Counted from the stretch's first letter, positions 33,532 to 44,006 are shown. The stretch: DNA of 64,000 nt from Bryoerythrophyllum caledonicum (GCA_963971425.1 OZ020519.1:22031397-22095396); one strand, 5' to 3'. Made by a program: numbers and translations. Notes: generated from the letters alone by a model not told the origin.

Positions 33532-33781
33532 TTTCTTTCCCCCTCTTTGATTTTTCTTGATTGGTTGGCTTTGTGGTTCTTGGCTACTTGCTAGGTTGGT
33601 TTGTGGTTTTTGGCTACTTGCTTGGTTAGTTGAATGGTTATATGGTTGGGTGTTTGTTTAGCGGGTTTATGGCTACTCGTTACATAGTGTCTTCCCTCGA
33701 AAGGGGGAAGTAGTTCCAGCTTGCTAATTCCTTGTGCGGTGGACATGGTCTTAGTAGTGGAACGAACAGACACTTTATTCA

Positions 33782-33826
33782 CGCCGGTCTCCTTCGGAAA
33801 CCGGCGTTCTTCTTCTTCTTCTTCTT
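33782..33826 (+). other. LINE 3' hairpin and (TTC)n tail
   Basis: A stem of CGCCGGT/ACCGGCG plus TCC/GGA with a 3-base loop (33782-33806) is followed at once by seven TTC-type repeats. A hairpin next to a microsatellite tail is a common 3' recognition arrangement for LINE reverse transcriptases. Confidence 0.65.
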
Positions 33827-34827
33827 GTGTATATGTAGTTGTATTTGGTTTTATATTGGTATTCATACTTAGTACTAGTATTTTGTAGAAGGTGGGTTTT
33901 TTGTTTTGTTTTAGAATTTTTTGTTTTTGTATGTGGCTTTGGTATTTTATTTTTTGTTTATTTAATTGTATGTATTTGTCTTTGTATGTGTGTATGTATA
34001 TGTTTTTTTGATGGTGTGTGGTTGTCTTTGTATATGTGTGTGTATATGTAGTTGTATTTGGTTTTATATTAGTATTCATACATATGTTTGTATTAGTATG
34101 TGCCTCATTATTTGTCTTGGTATTTGTATCCATATTCGTATTAGTATTTATGTTAGTATTCGTATCAATATTTGGACTAGTATTCGTATTAGTATTAGTA
34201 TTTGTATCGGTTTTTTTATTAAAGTTCGTATTAGAATCGGTATCAGTATATGTTCCAGTATATTTATCAGTGTACGTACTAGTATACATACCAGTATATA
34301 TACCAGTATACTTACCAGGGTACATAGTAGTATACGAACAAATATACATATCAGCGTATGTATCAGTATTTGCATCAGTAGATGTATCAATATATGTAGC
34401 GGCGTATGTATCAGTATTTGTGTCAGTATTTATATCATATTTTGTACTAAGTGTCATATAGTATGGTGTCAACTCAAGTTTTGTGTATAATTTACGATGT
34501 ATTCTTTTGTTAATTGTACTATATAGAGTACAATAATTTTTTGTATAGTCTTGAGTATAGTCTTTGAGGTATTCGGTATAGTATTTGTATTGAATGTAGT
34601 ATTGAATACAATATTTCTTTTTGTATAGTACCATGTATGGTGTAGTCTATATGTTCTAGTGAGGTGTATGTATTGTGTATAGTTTTTAGTACGGTGTACT
34701 TGTTTCATATTTATATACTTGTATACTATTATGTATTTAATTATCTTTCTGTATGAATACTCTACTCCGTATCGTATTTTGTAGTATACTATAGAAAAGA
34801 TATGTTTTGCTATGTGGTTGTTGGAGC
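33827..34827. repeat. Low-complexity GTATT/AGTATT region with a 40-bp direct repeat
   Basis: Degenerate tandem units such as GTATTAGTATTTGTATCAG fill 34085-34460. About 40 bases (GTATATGTAGTTGTATTTGG...) at 33827-33868 recur at 34040-34080. Long open frames here are only Thr-Asn or Val-Phe repeats and are not genes. Confidence 0.7.
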
Positions 34828-36728
34828 TCACATGTTTGGCCGGTTTTCTTCAATTCTTGGATTGTTGACTCTTCCCGTGAATGCTTTCATACTTTGGAGG
34901 GTGGCTAACATTGATTCTTGGATGCCCTCCATTTGAGTCTTCATTTCATCATGTAGTTTGTCGGTGTACTCCTTGTTCACTTGTCTTAGTTTCTTGTTAT
35001 TCTCCTCCAATAACTACACCATGTCCTTCTTGGTGATGTGCTCATTCTTCTCTTGCATGTTGAACGTGGTGATGGTGTTGACAATTGCGGTGTTGATGTC
35101 TTCAAACCCGAACTCCTTTACTTGTTCGGCGGTAGGAGGGTCCACCCCCTCTAGACTTCTTCTATGTGGTGCGAAGTCCACAAAGGTTCCCCCTATTTTA
35201 TGAGTCTTCTTCACAAAAGTCCTACACACTATGGGGTTAGCACAAAGGACGTTGGCACTACCGTTGTGGTGAATGCCATTGTCTCAGTGGAACCAAATAG
35301 AGCGCACATTGGTACCTCCTATGACTTTGTATATTGCATGGGTAGTGTTTGCAAGGTCCAAGCGGATAGGAGAGGAGATAAGTTCAGTGTTAGAGCATCC
35401 TTTCTAGACTTGGTTTCAAAAATACTTTTAGGGCCTTTGGTGTCAAGGACTTGTCTTGCTTGCAAGACTTCACTTCGCATGGTGATGTGATGTGCTAGTA
35501 TTTTCTTCACTTGTTGAGGGGTGGTGGCAATGACAAAGGCGTGTGCGTCTCCAATCGCTTTTTGGACGCCCGAAATCTCAAACTTGTGACCACGGTGAAA
35601 GCTATTTCCATGTATCTCTTTAAAGAGTACTTGAGCGGAAACTCCTATCAAGGTGTCGCACTTGATCTTCACGGAAAGGTTGGATCCTTTGGCAATGCCA
35701 TGATAGGACTTGCATACTTTCCCAACTACACACTCATCATCAATGGTTAGAATAAAGGGCCTAAGACCCTTGAGTAGCATTAGTCCATCAATCTCCAGCT
35801 TAAAAAGATGCAACTTAATGTTTCCGGTCCAAACCCCTTTGGTTTTCCCATTCTTAATGCTTAGGCATTGGATGGCAATTGGGTCGATAAGGTCCTCTCC
35901 TAAAGCAATGTTCATTTTCTTTAGTCTCTCTTCGACCATTTTTTTAACTACATCATGCATGAGTGGATTTTTAAGTGTTTCAAAGAAGATGGCAATGTGA
36001 AAGTCAATGGAGAGGCCAGAATTCTCACTAGTTTTGATGTCAAAGGGAACCTGGGTGATGTTGAAATGTTGGCTCATTCCATCGCTTGTTACCATGGGGT
36101 AAAGTATTTGTAGAATTCGGGGGAAGGCTACCCTTGCGTTGCATACCTCCATAGCCTCATCCGCCTTCATTCCTCGTGTGATCATGTCCTCTATGAATTC
36201 ACTGCTATACAATTCTTCGGCACCGTCTTCCACCACCAATGTCTCCATGTCTTGGAAACCTAACCAAAATTTAAACTTTGAAAATTTTGATTTGTAGAAT
36301 GGCTTACCTTTTTGTGTGAGCGAAACTTTGCTCTTCTTGTGGCTGTTGGCTTCAGTTGTGCCCTTATGTGGTGCTCTAATAGGACTTTCTTCCAGGCCCT
36401 CCATGTCAACATTGCTACAGCCAGACCTCTTAGAATTCCTTGCCATGTCTCGAGGGCAAGTTGGGAGGTCGTTGGGGCTTGTTGGAAGGTCGTAGTGGCA
36501 AGTTGGAGGGTCGCTGGAGCACTTTGGGGGGTCACTAGGGGGGATTGGAAGGTCGCTGGGGAAAGTTGGGAGGTCGCTAGGAGGGCTTCTAGGGTCGCTA
36601 TGAGGAGTAGGGGGGTCGCAAATGGGGTTTGTGGGGTCGCAGGCAGAGTTTCTAGTGTTGCAAGTAGGGTTTTTGGGTTTTAAGTGGGGGGTCGCAAGTC
36701 TAAGTCTTGAGGTTTCTGCGGGGGGCAC
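34828..36728 (-). pseudogene. Unrecognised 630-codon gene, broken
   Basis: Begins at an ATG (MPPAETSRLRL) with a Pro/Ser/Asp-rich repeat region of about 10-residue units (PPSDLPTFPSDLPIPPSD). A basic linker follows, then a long globular domain (residues about 150-440, with MEVCNARVAFPRILQILYP, FETLKNPLMHDVV, YHGIAKGSNLSVKIKCD). TAG at 35319-35321 and TAG at 35011-35013 interrupt it, and one base is off near 35232. Downstream segments (GGTFVDFAPHRRSLEGVDPPT, then a coiled coil LLEENNKKLRQVNKEY) continue the gene. I do not recognise it. A gag-like or ORF1-like element protein is possible, as is a lineage-specific host gene. Confidence 0.5.
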
Positions 36729-37260
36729 ATTGATTGAAGGTGGGGAGAGAAAATCTGGGAGGAAGAAGAGTGGGATTTATTGAGAGAAGGGGATAGAGGC
36801 GGAGAGGGAGAGGGGGGTCTAAGGGTTAGTAGATGAGGGCGGAGAAGGGAAGTTAGGGGGAGGGGGAGGGGAGTCTGTTGCGAGGGGGGAAGGGAGTCGG
36901 GGTGGGAGAGTAAGGGAGTGTGGAGGGTGGATAGAGTCGGCGAGAGAGGAGCGGGAAGGGAGAGTAGGGTTCGGGAAAGGTTTTGTGAGGGTAGGGGGAG
37001 ATCATGAGTGAAGGGGAGGGGGGATTGTCTTGAGGTGGGGAGGGGGATTGTTGTGAGGTGGAGAGGGAGGCAGAGAGGGAGAGTATGGACAGGGGGGAAG
37101 TGAGTAAGTTCGGGGGAGAGGGACCGGGAGGGAGGAAGGGGGGAGTCTGTAGGGAGAGTGGGAGGGAGGCGAAGAAGGAGAGTATGGACAGGGGGGAAGT
37201 GAGTAAGTTCGGGGGAGAGGGACCGGAAGGGAGAAGGGGTCTGTTGGGAAGATGGAAGCG
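36729..37260. repeat. Polypurine tract with a 99-bp tandem duplication
   Basis: About 500 bases of almost only G and A on the plus strand. Text at 37081-37128 (GAGTATGGACAGGGGGGAAG...) repeats at 37180-37227, a 99-bp period. Such tracts can form triplex or quadruplex DNA. Confidence 0.65.
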
Positions 37261-37261
37261 G

Positions 37262-37460
37262 GAGGTCTGTCGCGGAGGTCGTAGAGTCCGCCTGCGAGTC
37301 TGTCTACGAGGGAGGTCTCAAAGTCCGCCTGCGAGGGAGGTCGCGGAGGTCGTAGAGTCTGCCTGTGAGTCTGTCTGCGAGGGAGATCGCAGAGTCCGCC
37401 TACGTAGGAGGTCACGGAGGTCGCATCGTCCACCTTCGAGTCTGTTTGGTGAGGGCCTGT
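37262..37460. repeat. Minisatellite of GAGGTCGCGGAGGTC / GTCCGCCTGCGAG units
   Basis: Two to three degenerate copies of a unit of about 60-85 bases built from GAGGTCGCGGAGGTCGTAG and AGTCCGCCTGCGAG. No gene is supported here. Confidence 0.55.
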
Positions 37461-38469
37461 CTGCAGCAAGTCTGCCTTTGGTGGATTTGTAGCAAGTCCG
37501 CCTCCACTAGTATTTCGGTGACTCTGTCTGGTTTCTGTTGCGCCTCTTCTTTGTGTGTATGGGATGGGATCTTGTGTGCTCTTGGTCTTTTGTCTTTGTG
37601 TGCGTCCTTCTTGTGTCTGTCTCTGTCTGCGTGCTTCGTGTGCGTGTTGTCTTCGTTTGCAGCTGTGTTTCCTTTACGGGCTGGGGTGTGGGAGGTTGTG
37701 GTAGTTTTGAGAGGGGGGGATTCTATGGACAGAGAGGGAGGCCGTAGAGGAGAGAGGTTGTGTGACTTCCGTGTTGTTGCGCAAGTCCTCGGATGCGCCC
37801 TTCGTGTGCACCAATTTGTGTCTACTTCGTATGCTCTCTTCCTGGATGTCGGTGTTGTCTCACTGTGTTGTCTCCAGATCGTCAAGTTTTTTTGTTGATG
37901 CCTGATCATGGTTTCTGGCTCTACCTTTTGATGGTCTTGTGGTTTTTCTACTTTGTTTCTATAGAAAAGTTGGCAGCGCTTCCGCGTGAGGAGAGTAGAT
38001 CTGGGCCATGGGATGTGGGGGAAGGTATGCAAGTATGAGGTGGATCTAAGTCTTGCGGTGTTGTGTCTATCTAGTAGTGTGTGTGGAGGAGGGGAAGGGT
38101 ATTCTAGGTTTTGTTTGAGTGGTATGTTCTATCTAAGTGTTGTGGTAGTGGTGGTGTGCCTAAGTTCTTGAAACGTGGTAGTTAGGGAGGGAGAGGTAAG
38201 GGCTTGTAATATGAAGATAACTTTGCTGCGACAACAAAAAAAGAGTGGGTTGGTGAGGAACTTACCTAGATCCGGTAGAGCTGACTTTTTGAGTTGCTTG
38301 TGTAGATCTGATGTTGTGCGCGCTTGGAGCTCGGCCAGATTCTTAGAAGACGCGCTCCGTAGCGTTCTGGGAGCTGCTGGTCCTTTGTTTTCGTAGTGGG
38401 CAGCTCTGCTACTGCTGCAGCTGGTCCATTTAATAAAACACACTACTGTGTGTATAATTCTACATATTG
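37461..38469. other. Unassigned spacer
   Basis: Moderate GC, T/G-rich on the plus strand. Open frames exist on both strands but none has recognisable motifs or even composition. Nothing further can be supported. Confidence 0.3.
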
Positions 38470-38590
38470 TGTTAGCATGATCTAATATTACTAGCAAGTA
38501 ATCGCAAGAGATGGGAGGGTGATGTATTTTTTTTACAAGATCTAATGTAAATAACAAATAGTTGCAAGAGATGCGAGGGTGAGGGGTAGC
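38470..38590. repeat. Tandem repeat, about 60-bp unit, two copies
   Basis: GATCTAATATTACTAGCAAG...GCAAGAGATGGGAGGGTGA is followed by AGATCTAATGTAAATAACAA...GCAAGAGATGCGAGGGTGA. Confidence 0.55.
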
Positions 38591-39588
38591 CCGTGATGGA
38601 GAGTTGAAGCTGCGCTGCACCAATATTCAGTGATGTCCTCGCGCGATGTTGAAGTTTGAGTTCCTAGGTTGGGGAAAGGGGGACTTGATGGGAAGGTTTA
38701 CAGATCTAATCCCAGTACTCCAGATCTGGGATGGATTGTTATCTATGTGGACTAAGTGTTTACAGATCTGGCTCCAACACTAACTTCCCCGCTTCAGACA
38801 AACTTGCACATATCTGCTACTACTTAGGGCCTCTTCAAACTCCTCACCTCAGATCTGGTGTTTGAGCCTTCCAACACATCTACTTTGCATCACAAATCTC
38901 ACCATACTACCCATGATCTGCACACTACGAAGGCTTACAGTAGGGCCAGCCAACTCCTATTGCACATTGTTTGCAATTCACAAGCTAAGTCCCCACCTCC
39001 CCTCACCACGAAATACGGAGCTCACATGCTAGACATTCTCCGCCTATATAAGATTGCCATACTTAGTCGTCACAATGAACAACAGCAATATCGATTTCCT
39101 CACTATTCCAATTCCTCTCGTGGCTTCAAATGACAGAAACTGAATTCACTAATGCATGAAAAAAACTCAAACCAACCCACCTCAACTCCTACAACCCCAC
39201 CAAAGCCTTCGCGGCCTTTCAAATTCAAAGCGCACCACCAAAACCCAACCGAACTCCACGTCGTGTGTCTACAGGCCGCTCAGCACGTGGCCGCAGTTAC
39301 TGCAGAAGCCGTCAATGCGCAGGCTCCCCACCAGGTTCCGTTGCTTGTCGCACACGAGGTTGAAGATAAAGCACACAAGAATAGCGAAGACAAGAGAAGA
39401 CAAAAGAAGCGAAGAGATAAGACAAAAGAAGCTTATCGCACACGAGGGAGAATAGAGAGAGGAGAGAAGGAAAAAGAGAAGAGATGATGAACCTCGGGGG
39501 ACGTTCTCTTTAGTTGACCCAACTTCTTGGAACGTGGTCGAAGGTGGGCCCACATGCCAATAAAGTCGAATCTCATTGGATCACCTTA
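38591..39588. other. Unassigned spacer upstream of ERF gene A
   Basis: Several AGATCTGG/CAGATCT words near 38700-38770 and a purine-rich AAGACAAAAGAAGC repeat near 39385-39480. No gene was recognised. Confidence 0.3.
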
Positions 39589-39847
39589 TTGACCCTGGTC
39601 GAGCGGTGCACCAAACCTCAGCCTCGGGTGGGTCCATTTTTCTGGCCCTGCCCGATTTAGGGTTCTAGAGGGTTTTTTTGGTTTTTTTTTTTTACGAAAT
39701 TGGGGCCTGCGGCCTAATATTACCCTCATTTAAACCCCCGACGATCACGTAGGGCCCCACTCCAACTCAAAATTAGGGGTAGGTTTTGTCCCACCCCTCC
39801 CCCAAGCCCTGCCCAGCTTGTGGCTTGGTGCACCTCTCGACCAGGGT
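39589..39847. mobile_element. MITE-like inverted-repeat element
   Basis: Left end GACCCTGGTCGAGCGGTGCA and right end (reverse complement) TACCCTGGTCGAGAGGTGCA match over about 25 bases. The interior has TTTACGAAATTGGGGCCTGC, which resembles 49440-49480. No target duplication could be fixed. It lies about 500 bases before ERF gene A. Confidence 0.6.
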
Positions 39848-40082
39848 AAATAGGTGGACAAAGTAGTTACTATCCAGGTCATCATGAGATGAGATTAGAC
39901 ATCCGGATATTTTGGACACGTCGGCTTCGAACTCTCTGGACCCTTCTACATCAACGCGTTTTCTCCTCTGCACCGTTCACACCTGCGGTGCTTCCAAGTG
40001 GCTTGCACGGAGCCATCTAGGGAAATCGTAGAATTCGGGGATTTATATCCCACGAAATAGGTAGATACAGGCGGTTAAGGGG

Positions 40083-40192
40083 ACACGTCAATTCCATTTT
40101 CCAGATGGCATTTCCTCGAAGTTCGCACGTGTCCCGTTGGCTTGCGTTTCACGTGTCTGCGGGATCGGGTACTAGACTGGTTGTATATATAA
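40083..40192 (+). promoter_or_regulatory. Promoter of ERF gene A with ACGT elements and TATA box
   Basis: ACACGTCA (40083-40090), GCACGTGTCC (40125-40134) and CACGTGTC (40150-40157) are ABRE/G-box-like ACGT cores. TATATATAA follows at 40184-40192, about 150 bases before the ATG. Three ACGT cores within 75 bases before a TATA box suggest abscisic acid or stress control by bZIP factors. This is inference from motifs only. Confidence 0.6.
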
Positions 40193-40342
40193 CCAGGTGC
40201 GAGCTCTGGATCAAGGAAAGGTGGCTGTGTGAAGATCGAAGAAAAGTATATCAGAGACATATAGAACCGAAGGCGAACAGAAGAGAGCAGAGATTGAAGC
40301 AGGATAGGAAGAAGAGCAGACATCGAAGCAATCGGGAAAGGC

Positions 40343-41041
40343 ATGGTAGAGAAGAACTTGAGCCAGAGAGCAGCGTCGGATATCAGAGTCGCCGGCGGAC
40401 GTCTAGATTTTCTGGGAGTGACGAAGAAGGCGAAGAATGATAAGGCGCCCTCGAGTCCGAAGTACAAAGGCGTGCGCATGCGGCAGTGGGGGAAATGGGT
40501 GAGTGAGATCCGGGAGCCGAACAAGCGGTCGCGGATATGGCTGGGGTCGTTCCCAACGGCGGAGATGGCTGCTAAGGCGTACGACGCAGCCGTCGTGTGT
40601 TTGCGCGGTTGTAACGCCGAGTTGAACTTCCCCAACTCGCCTCCGCGCGCGCTCCCCGCCTGTAACTCGCCGAAAGACGTCCAGATCGCCGCCGCGGCTG
40701 CCGCGGCCGCCGCGGACCCGTGCACTCCGGTGTCCCTCCCCGCGGTGGTGGCGCAGCCCGTTGCGCAGTCGCTGGAAACGCAGCTGCACAAGATGGAGTC
40801 TAGCACGGCGGAGTGTGTGGGAGAATTCTCACCCGGAGCGTGTTCCGCGGACTCGTTCATCACGCTGGAGGAGGTGAACCTCGCGTGGGACAACATGAAG
40901 TTCATCGACCTGCCGCCCCTGGAGGAACTTGTCGATTCGTCCGACCAATCCTCAACGTCCTCCGCTGCGTATTGCCGTGTGTCGTCAGGTCCTATCGAGA
41001 TGAACATCATGGAAAATTGCTACAACGTGTTCGCGGTGTAA
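40343..41041 (+). CDS. AP2/ERF transcription factor, DREB type (gene A)
   Basis: 232 residues, no intron. AP2 domain at residues 41-97: [38 protein letters not shown] and the LNFPNSP end. Val at domain position 14 and Glu at 19 (KWVSEIRE) are those of DREB factors, and WVSEIREP with MAAKAYDAA points to the A-4/A-5 groups. An SPKDVQ motif followed by nine Ala is shared with the two other ERF genes in this window. The C-terminus is acidic with LPPLEEL, a possible activation region, and lacks the LWCF ending of genes B and C. The start MVEK is supported by the same start in B and C. It should act in the nucleus on DRE/CRT or related GCC-type sites. Confidence 0.93.
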   Translation: MVEKNLSQRAASDIRVAGGRLDFLGVTKKAKNDKAPSSPKYKGVRMRQWGKWVSEIREPNKRSRIWLGSFPTAEMAAKAYDAAVVCLRGCNAELNFPNSPPRALPACNSPKDVQIAAAAAAAAADPCTPVSLPAVVAQPVAQSLETQLHKMESSTAECVGEFSPGACSADSFITLEEVNLAWDNMKFIDLPPLEELVDSSDQSSTSSAAYCRVSSGPIEMNIMENCYNVFAV

Positions 41042-41488
41042 CGATTTCGATGAAATCTAGGACTTCAGAACCAATTTTTTCCCGGTGTGGGCCAGATAGA
41101 TGAACCTCAAGCTATCAGCTTGTTACATCAGCTGTGAGCTTGATCATCTCTCTTCACCATTTCTAGGCATTGTTCTCTCTTGTGTAAACTAGATTGATAG
41201 CTGCAGATAGAGAGCATGTATCATTACAATTTTTCTCTGATTCAGCAGAGACTCGTGTCACTTGATTAGGGTTCACACCCAATTTCGCTCCATGTGAGAA
41301 CATGTAAACGGACACTTCTTTTTGATAAGTGTCTACTTCAAAATGCAATGACGTTTCGGTTCGTACATGTTGCCTGTTTCCCCATATAAATTTTTTACTA
41401 AGAGGTATAACAAGTCTGATTGTTTGGAATTTTATCTACGATCAATATTTTGTTTTTGTTTTTAAGAGTATATCTTGAATATCTTGTA
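41042..41488. other. Downstream region of ERF gene A
   Basis: 3' untranslated region and spacer; no further gene recognised. Confidence 0.4.
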
Positions 41489-41680
41489 CACCAAACACTG
41501 AACATGGATTAGAGTAGTTTGACCTTCTACACTAATTGGAAATTTATATCTAATTGGTGACCAACACACACTTGCTTGAAAACAAATACCCAATCAAATT
41601 TTGACATGCATGTGCTTGATGAAAATTAGTGTGGATGGTCCACATCAATTATGAATCCACACTATATTTAGTGTTTGGTG
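41489..41680. mobile_element. MITE, CACCAAACACT family, copy 2
   Basis: Begins CACCAAACACTG and ends TAGTGTTTGGTG, flanked by TA on both sides (41487-41488, 41681-41682). It shares its interior with 20462-20659. 192 bases, non-coding. Confidence 0.75.
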
Positions 41681-41682
41681 TA

Positions 41683-42744
41683 GTGGATAAGATGTACTAT
41701 GTGCATGCATGAATTAAAATAAAAAGTAGCAATGATTTGGTTTAGGACTGGTTTATTTGATTTTAAATCAATCAAAATAAGTGTCAATCATTGTCATGAA
41801 ATATAGTTACAATCATAGCCTTAAAGAAGCCTCTAGAAAGTTCTATTGATTTCTATAAAAAAAATTAAAAAATTAAAATTAAAATCATAAATCTCTAGAA
41901 CCTTCATGCCACGAGCTCCATCAAATGAAGACCATCTCCATACAACTTCATTAGGAATTGAATACCTTTAATTGCTCAAATTCCATACACAATAATAAAC
42001 GATCCATTTATGTTTAAATAAAATGTAAAACACTCTTAAGCAACCACCACTGACTACCTCGATATTCAAGGTATTCAAAAGGTTCCATTTAGTTCATGCA
42101 GAGCGGAGAGAATGTATGGACATCTCACGTGACCTATCAAAATAGGTTATTCACTGTGAATTTGTTTCTCGCCTCTGTTTCTAGCACCTGCCTCTTCTAC
42201 TCACTCACACCGTTATTTCACATGAACAAGTATAAGTCGGAGCGGAAGAATTGAGCCATTCAGTCACATGATCAATCAAGAGCAGGTAGCGTTAAATCAG
42301 TTTTCTTTAGTATGTTTCGGATTCAAGAAATCCAGACCGGATTACAGAAACTGAACTGAATGTTTCGGATTGAAGAAATTCAGACCGGATTACATATCGG
42401 GGAGGGAGTTGTTTCTGATAGCGGCTGATTACATATAAGTAGGCTACTGTATTGGAGCGAGGCAACCCCCTCCCTGCACTCTCTGCACATGACATGAGAT
42501 CACTAGCGCTTCTTGTACCCACCCAAAGTGTAGTAATTTGTATCTTCAGCAAGCAAGGAACTGGTGAGCATCACCTTCGGAATCGTTATCAAAGCATCCA
42601 GCTGGTTGACATATGACTTCGCTTCAGATGAGCCAAGCGCGCGGTCCCGGCCAGAGCTTGCTCAAGAATGTCACGCAACCAAAAGTTCAGACCAGCAATT
42701 CAATCCTCCACTTCTCCTCCAGGCACTCAGCAAGTAGAGAGTGC
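41683..42744. other. Spacer between ERF genes A and B
   Basis: The two genes point towards each other. Near 42306-42400 a short tandem repeat (TGTTTCGGATT-AAGAAATYCAGACCGGATTACA) occurs twice. No gene was recognised. Confidence 0.4.
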
Positions 42745-43434
42745 TCACGAAAAGCACCACAGACTGTCGTAGAGCATTCGGGATTCCGTCTCGAGGAATG
42801 AGCCGCTGGGCAGCTGGCAAATTTGGTCGAACGGGGGGAGCTCGGGGAAGCGGAATGCGTTGTCGAGCAGGGGCTCCAGCTCTCCGAACTCCAAGTTGAT
42901 CCACTCCTCTAGCGGCTCCGTGGACGAGCTGGTGAGAGTGAGCGCGGAAGACGCTTCCTGCGAGCTGGCGGAGGAGGACTCGACGGCGTTGCTGCTTTCG
43001 AATGTGGGAATGTTGGCGGGCTCGCCAAGAGGAGTGGCCGAGCTGGTGCAACACGCGGCCGCCGCGGCTGCCGCCGCCGCCTGCACGTCCTTGGGGTGCC
43101 GCGAGGGCGAGACGCACTGCGGCGGCGAGTCGGGGAAATTGAGCGTCGCGGACTGGCCGCGCAGGCACACCACGGCCGCGTCGTACGCCTTGGCCGCCAT
43201 CTCGGCCGTGGGAAACGAGCCCAGCCAGATGCGCGACCGCTTGTTCGGCTCCCGAATCTCAGAAACCCACTTGCCCCACGTCCGCATTCGCACGCCCTTG
43301 TAATGTACACTCGATTGCGTCTCAACGTGCGAAGACGATTTCTTGCCTATGGCGCCGGAGCGCGCCCTCAACGGCGCCAAGAGACTCCCGCCGCGCTTGG
43401 CACGCAGAGTCGACGAAGCCGCCTTCTCTACCAT
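42745..43434 (-). CDS. AP2/ERF transcription factor, DREB type (gene B)
   Basis: 229 residues from [20 protein letters not shown]. The AP2 domain at about 45-101 ([44 protein letters not shown]) has Val14 and Glu19. A PKDVQ motif with nine Ala follows, then a Ser-rich segment, the acidic [17 protein letters not shown] and the end LWCFS. An upstream in-frame ATG at 43621-43623 was rejected as start: it lies only 14 bases after the TATA box and its extension is not shared with gene C. N- and C-terminal motifs show B and C are close paralogues. Coding DNA is GC-rich in AT-rich surroundings. Confidence 0.93.
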   Translation of the reverse strand: MVEKAASSTLRAKRGGSLLAPLRARSGAIGKKSSSHVETQSSVHYKGVRMRTWGKWVSEIREPNKRSRIWLGSFPTAEMAAKAYDAAVVCLRGQSATLNFPDSPPQCVSPSRHPKDVQAAAAAAAAACCTSSATPLGEPANIPTFESSNAVESSSASSQEASSALTLTSSSTEPLEEWINLEFGELEPLLDNAFRFPELPPFDQICQLPSGSFLETESRMLYDSLWCFS

Positions 43435-43636
43435 TTTCCGTATCAAACAAACGCAACAACTCAAAACTCTCAAACAATCCCCAGAGCACACCTCGGCATT
43501 GCGTGAACTCACTCCGCAAAACTCATCAGGCTCATGAATACAAAATACACTCCCCCCAAACACAATTCTAACAGTCCGGCCACGATTCTCCTCCACAAAA
43601 GGATAACTAGCACCGATCCCCATGGTCCCCCCTCTC

Positions 43637-43644
43637 CTTTATAG
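43637..43644 (-). promoter_or_regulatory. TATA box of ERF gene B
   Basis: CTATAAAG on the minus strand, about 203 bases before the chosen ATG, similar to the spacing in genes A and C. Confidence 0.6.
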
Positions 43645-43729
43645 AAGGGGAACACACACTACAGTGCTGCATCGGATTGCGCTACTTTTTCACCGCGTGC
43701 ACAGAGTGCAAGGGAGGGAGGGAGGGGCG

Positions 43730-43780
43730 AGCAGCGAGGGGAGGGAGAGGGGCAGGGGCAGGGGCAGGGGCAGGGACAAG
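43730..43780 (+). promoter_or_regulatory. G-quadruplex-forming tract upstream of ERF gene B
   Basis: Four consecutive GGGGCA units between further GGG runs, about 90-140 bases before the TATA box. Four or more close G runs meet the usual rule for a G-quadruplex. The G-rich strand is the template strand of gene B. Confidence 0.6.
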
Positions 43781-43980
43781 CGCGTTGAGCCTGATCCGGT
43801 ACGAATGCAAATTGCAGCTGCATACGCAGGGCAGGACAAGCGCAACCTTTTTGAAGTTTAGTTGCCAGTGATTCCCGCATGCCAGCCCTACCGCCACTGT
43901 CCTTTTTGTCTCCCATCTCTCCCCCGCGTGCCCAATGAGCTGGCGTCACTATGGAGTCGGGATTCATTCCTGGCCTCGGT

Positions 43981-44006
43981 GCGTGACGGGAATGTTCTCG
44001 TCACGC
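43981..44006. promoter_or_regulatory. Inverted repeat GCGTGACG/CGTCACGC upstream of ERF gene B
   Basis: Perfect 8-bp arms separated by 10 bases, each containing TGACG, the core bound by TGA-type bZIP factors. About 340-370 bases before the TATA box of gene B. Binding is inferred from the motif only. Confidence 0.5.

Larger units (their letters stand above)
27460..33826 (+). mobile_element. LINE (non-LTR retrotransposon), 5'-truncated, with RNase H
   Basis: One element in order: AP endonuclease C-terminal part, reverse transcriptase, a long post-RT region, RNase H, a CPIC...H...C knuckle-like patch and a conserved C-terminal block (GWNVDPLIVITSGARATTF). The coding strand is rich in A and C and poor in G. 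The 3' end has a strong hairpin followed by a (TTC)n tail. A second copy of part of it lies at 63.3-64 kb on the other strand. The left end is cut inside the endonuclease, typical of 5' truncation on insertion. Confidence 0.85.

Noticed and set aside
33966..34490. Plus-strand frames rich in Val, Ile, Cys and Phe in the same region
   Set aside because: Low-complexity repeat translated in another frame.
33591..34634. Minus-strand frame of 347 codons rich in Thr, Asn, Asp and Tyr
   Set aside because: It is the translation of a degenerate GTATT/AGTATT repeat plus the LINE tail; no domain and no normal composition.
37412..38032. Minus-strand frame of 206 codons
   Set aside because: Biased His/Thr/Lys composition, overlaps the minisatellite and has no recognisable motif.
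43435..43623. 63-residue N-terminal extension of ERF gene B
   Set aside because: Its ATG lies 14 bases after the TATA box and the extension is not shared by gene C, while MVEK is common to all three genes.
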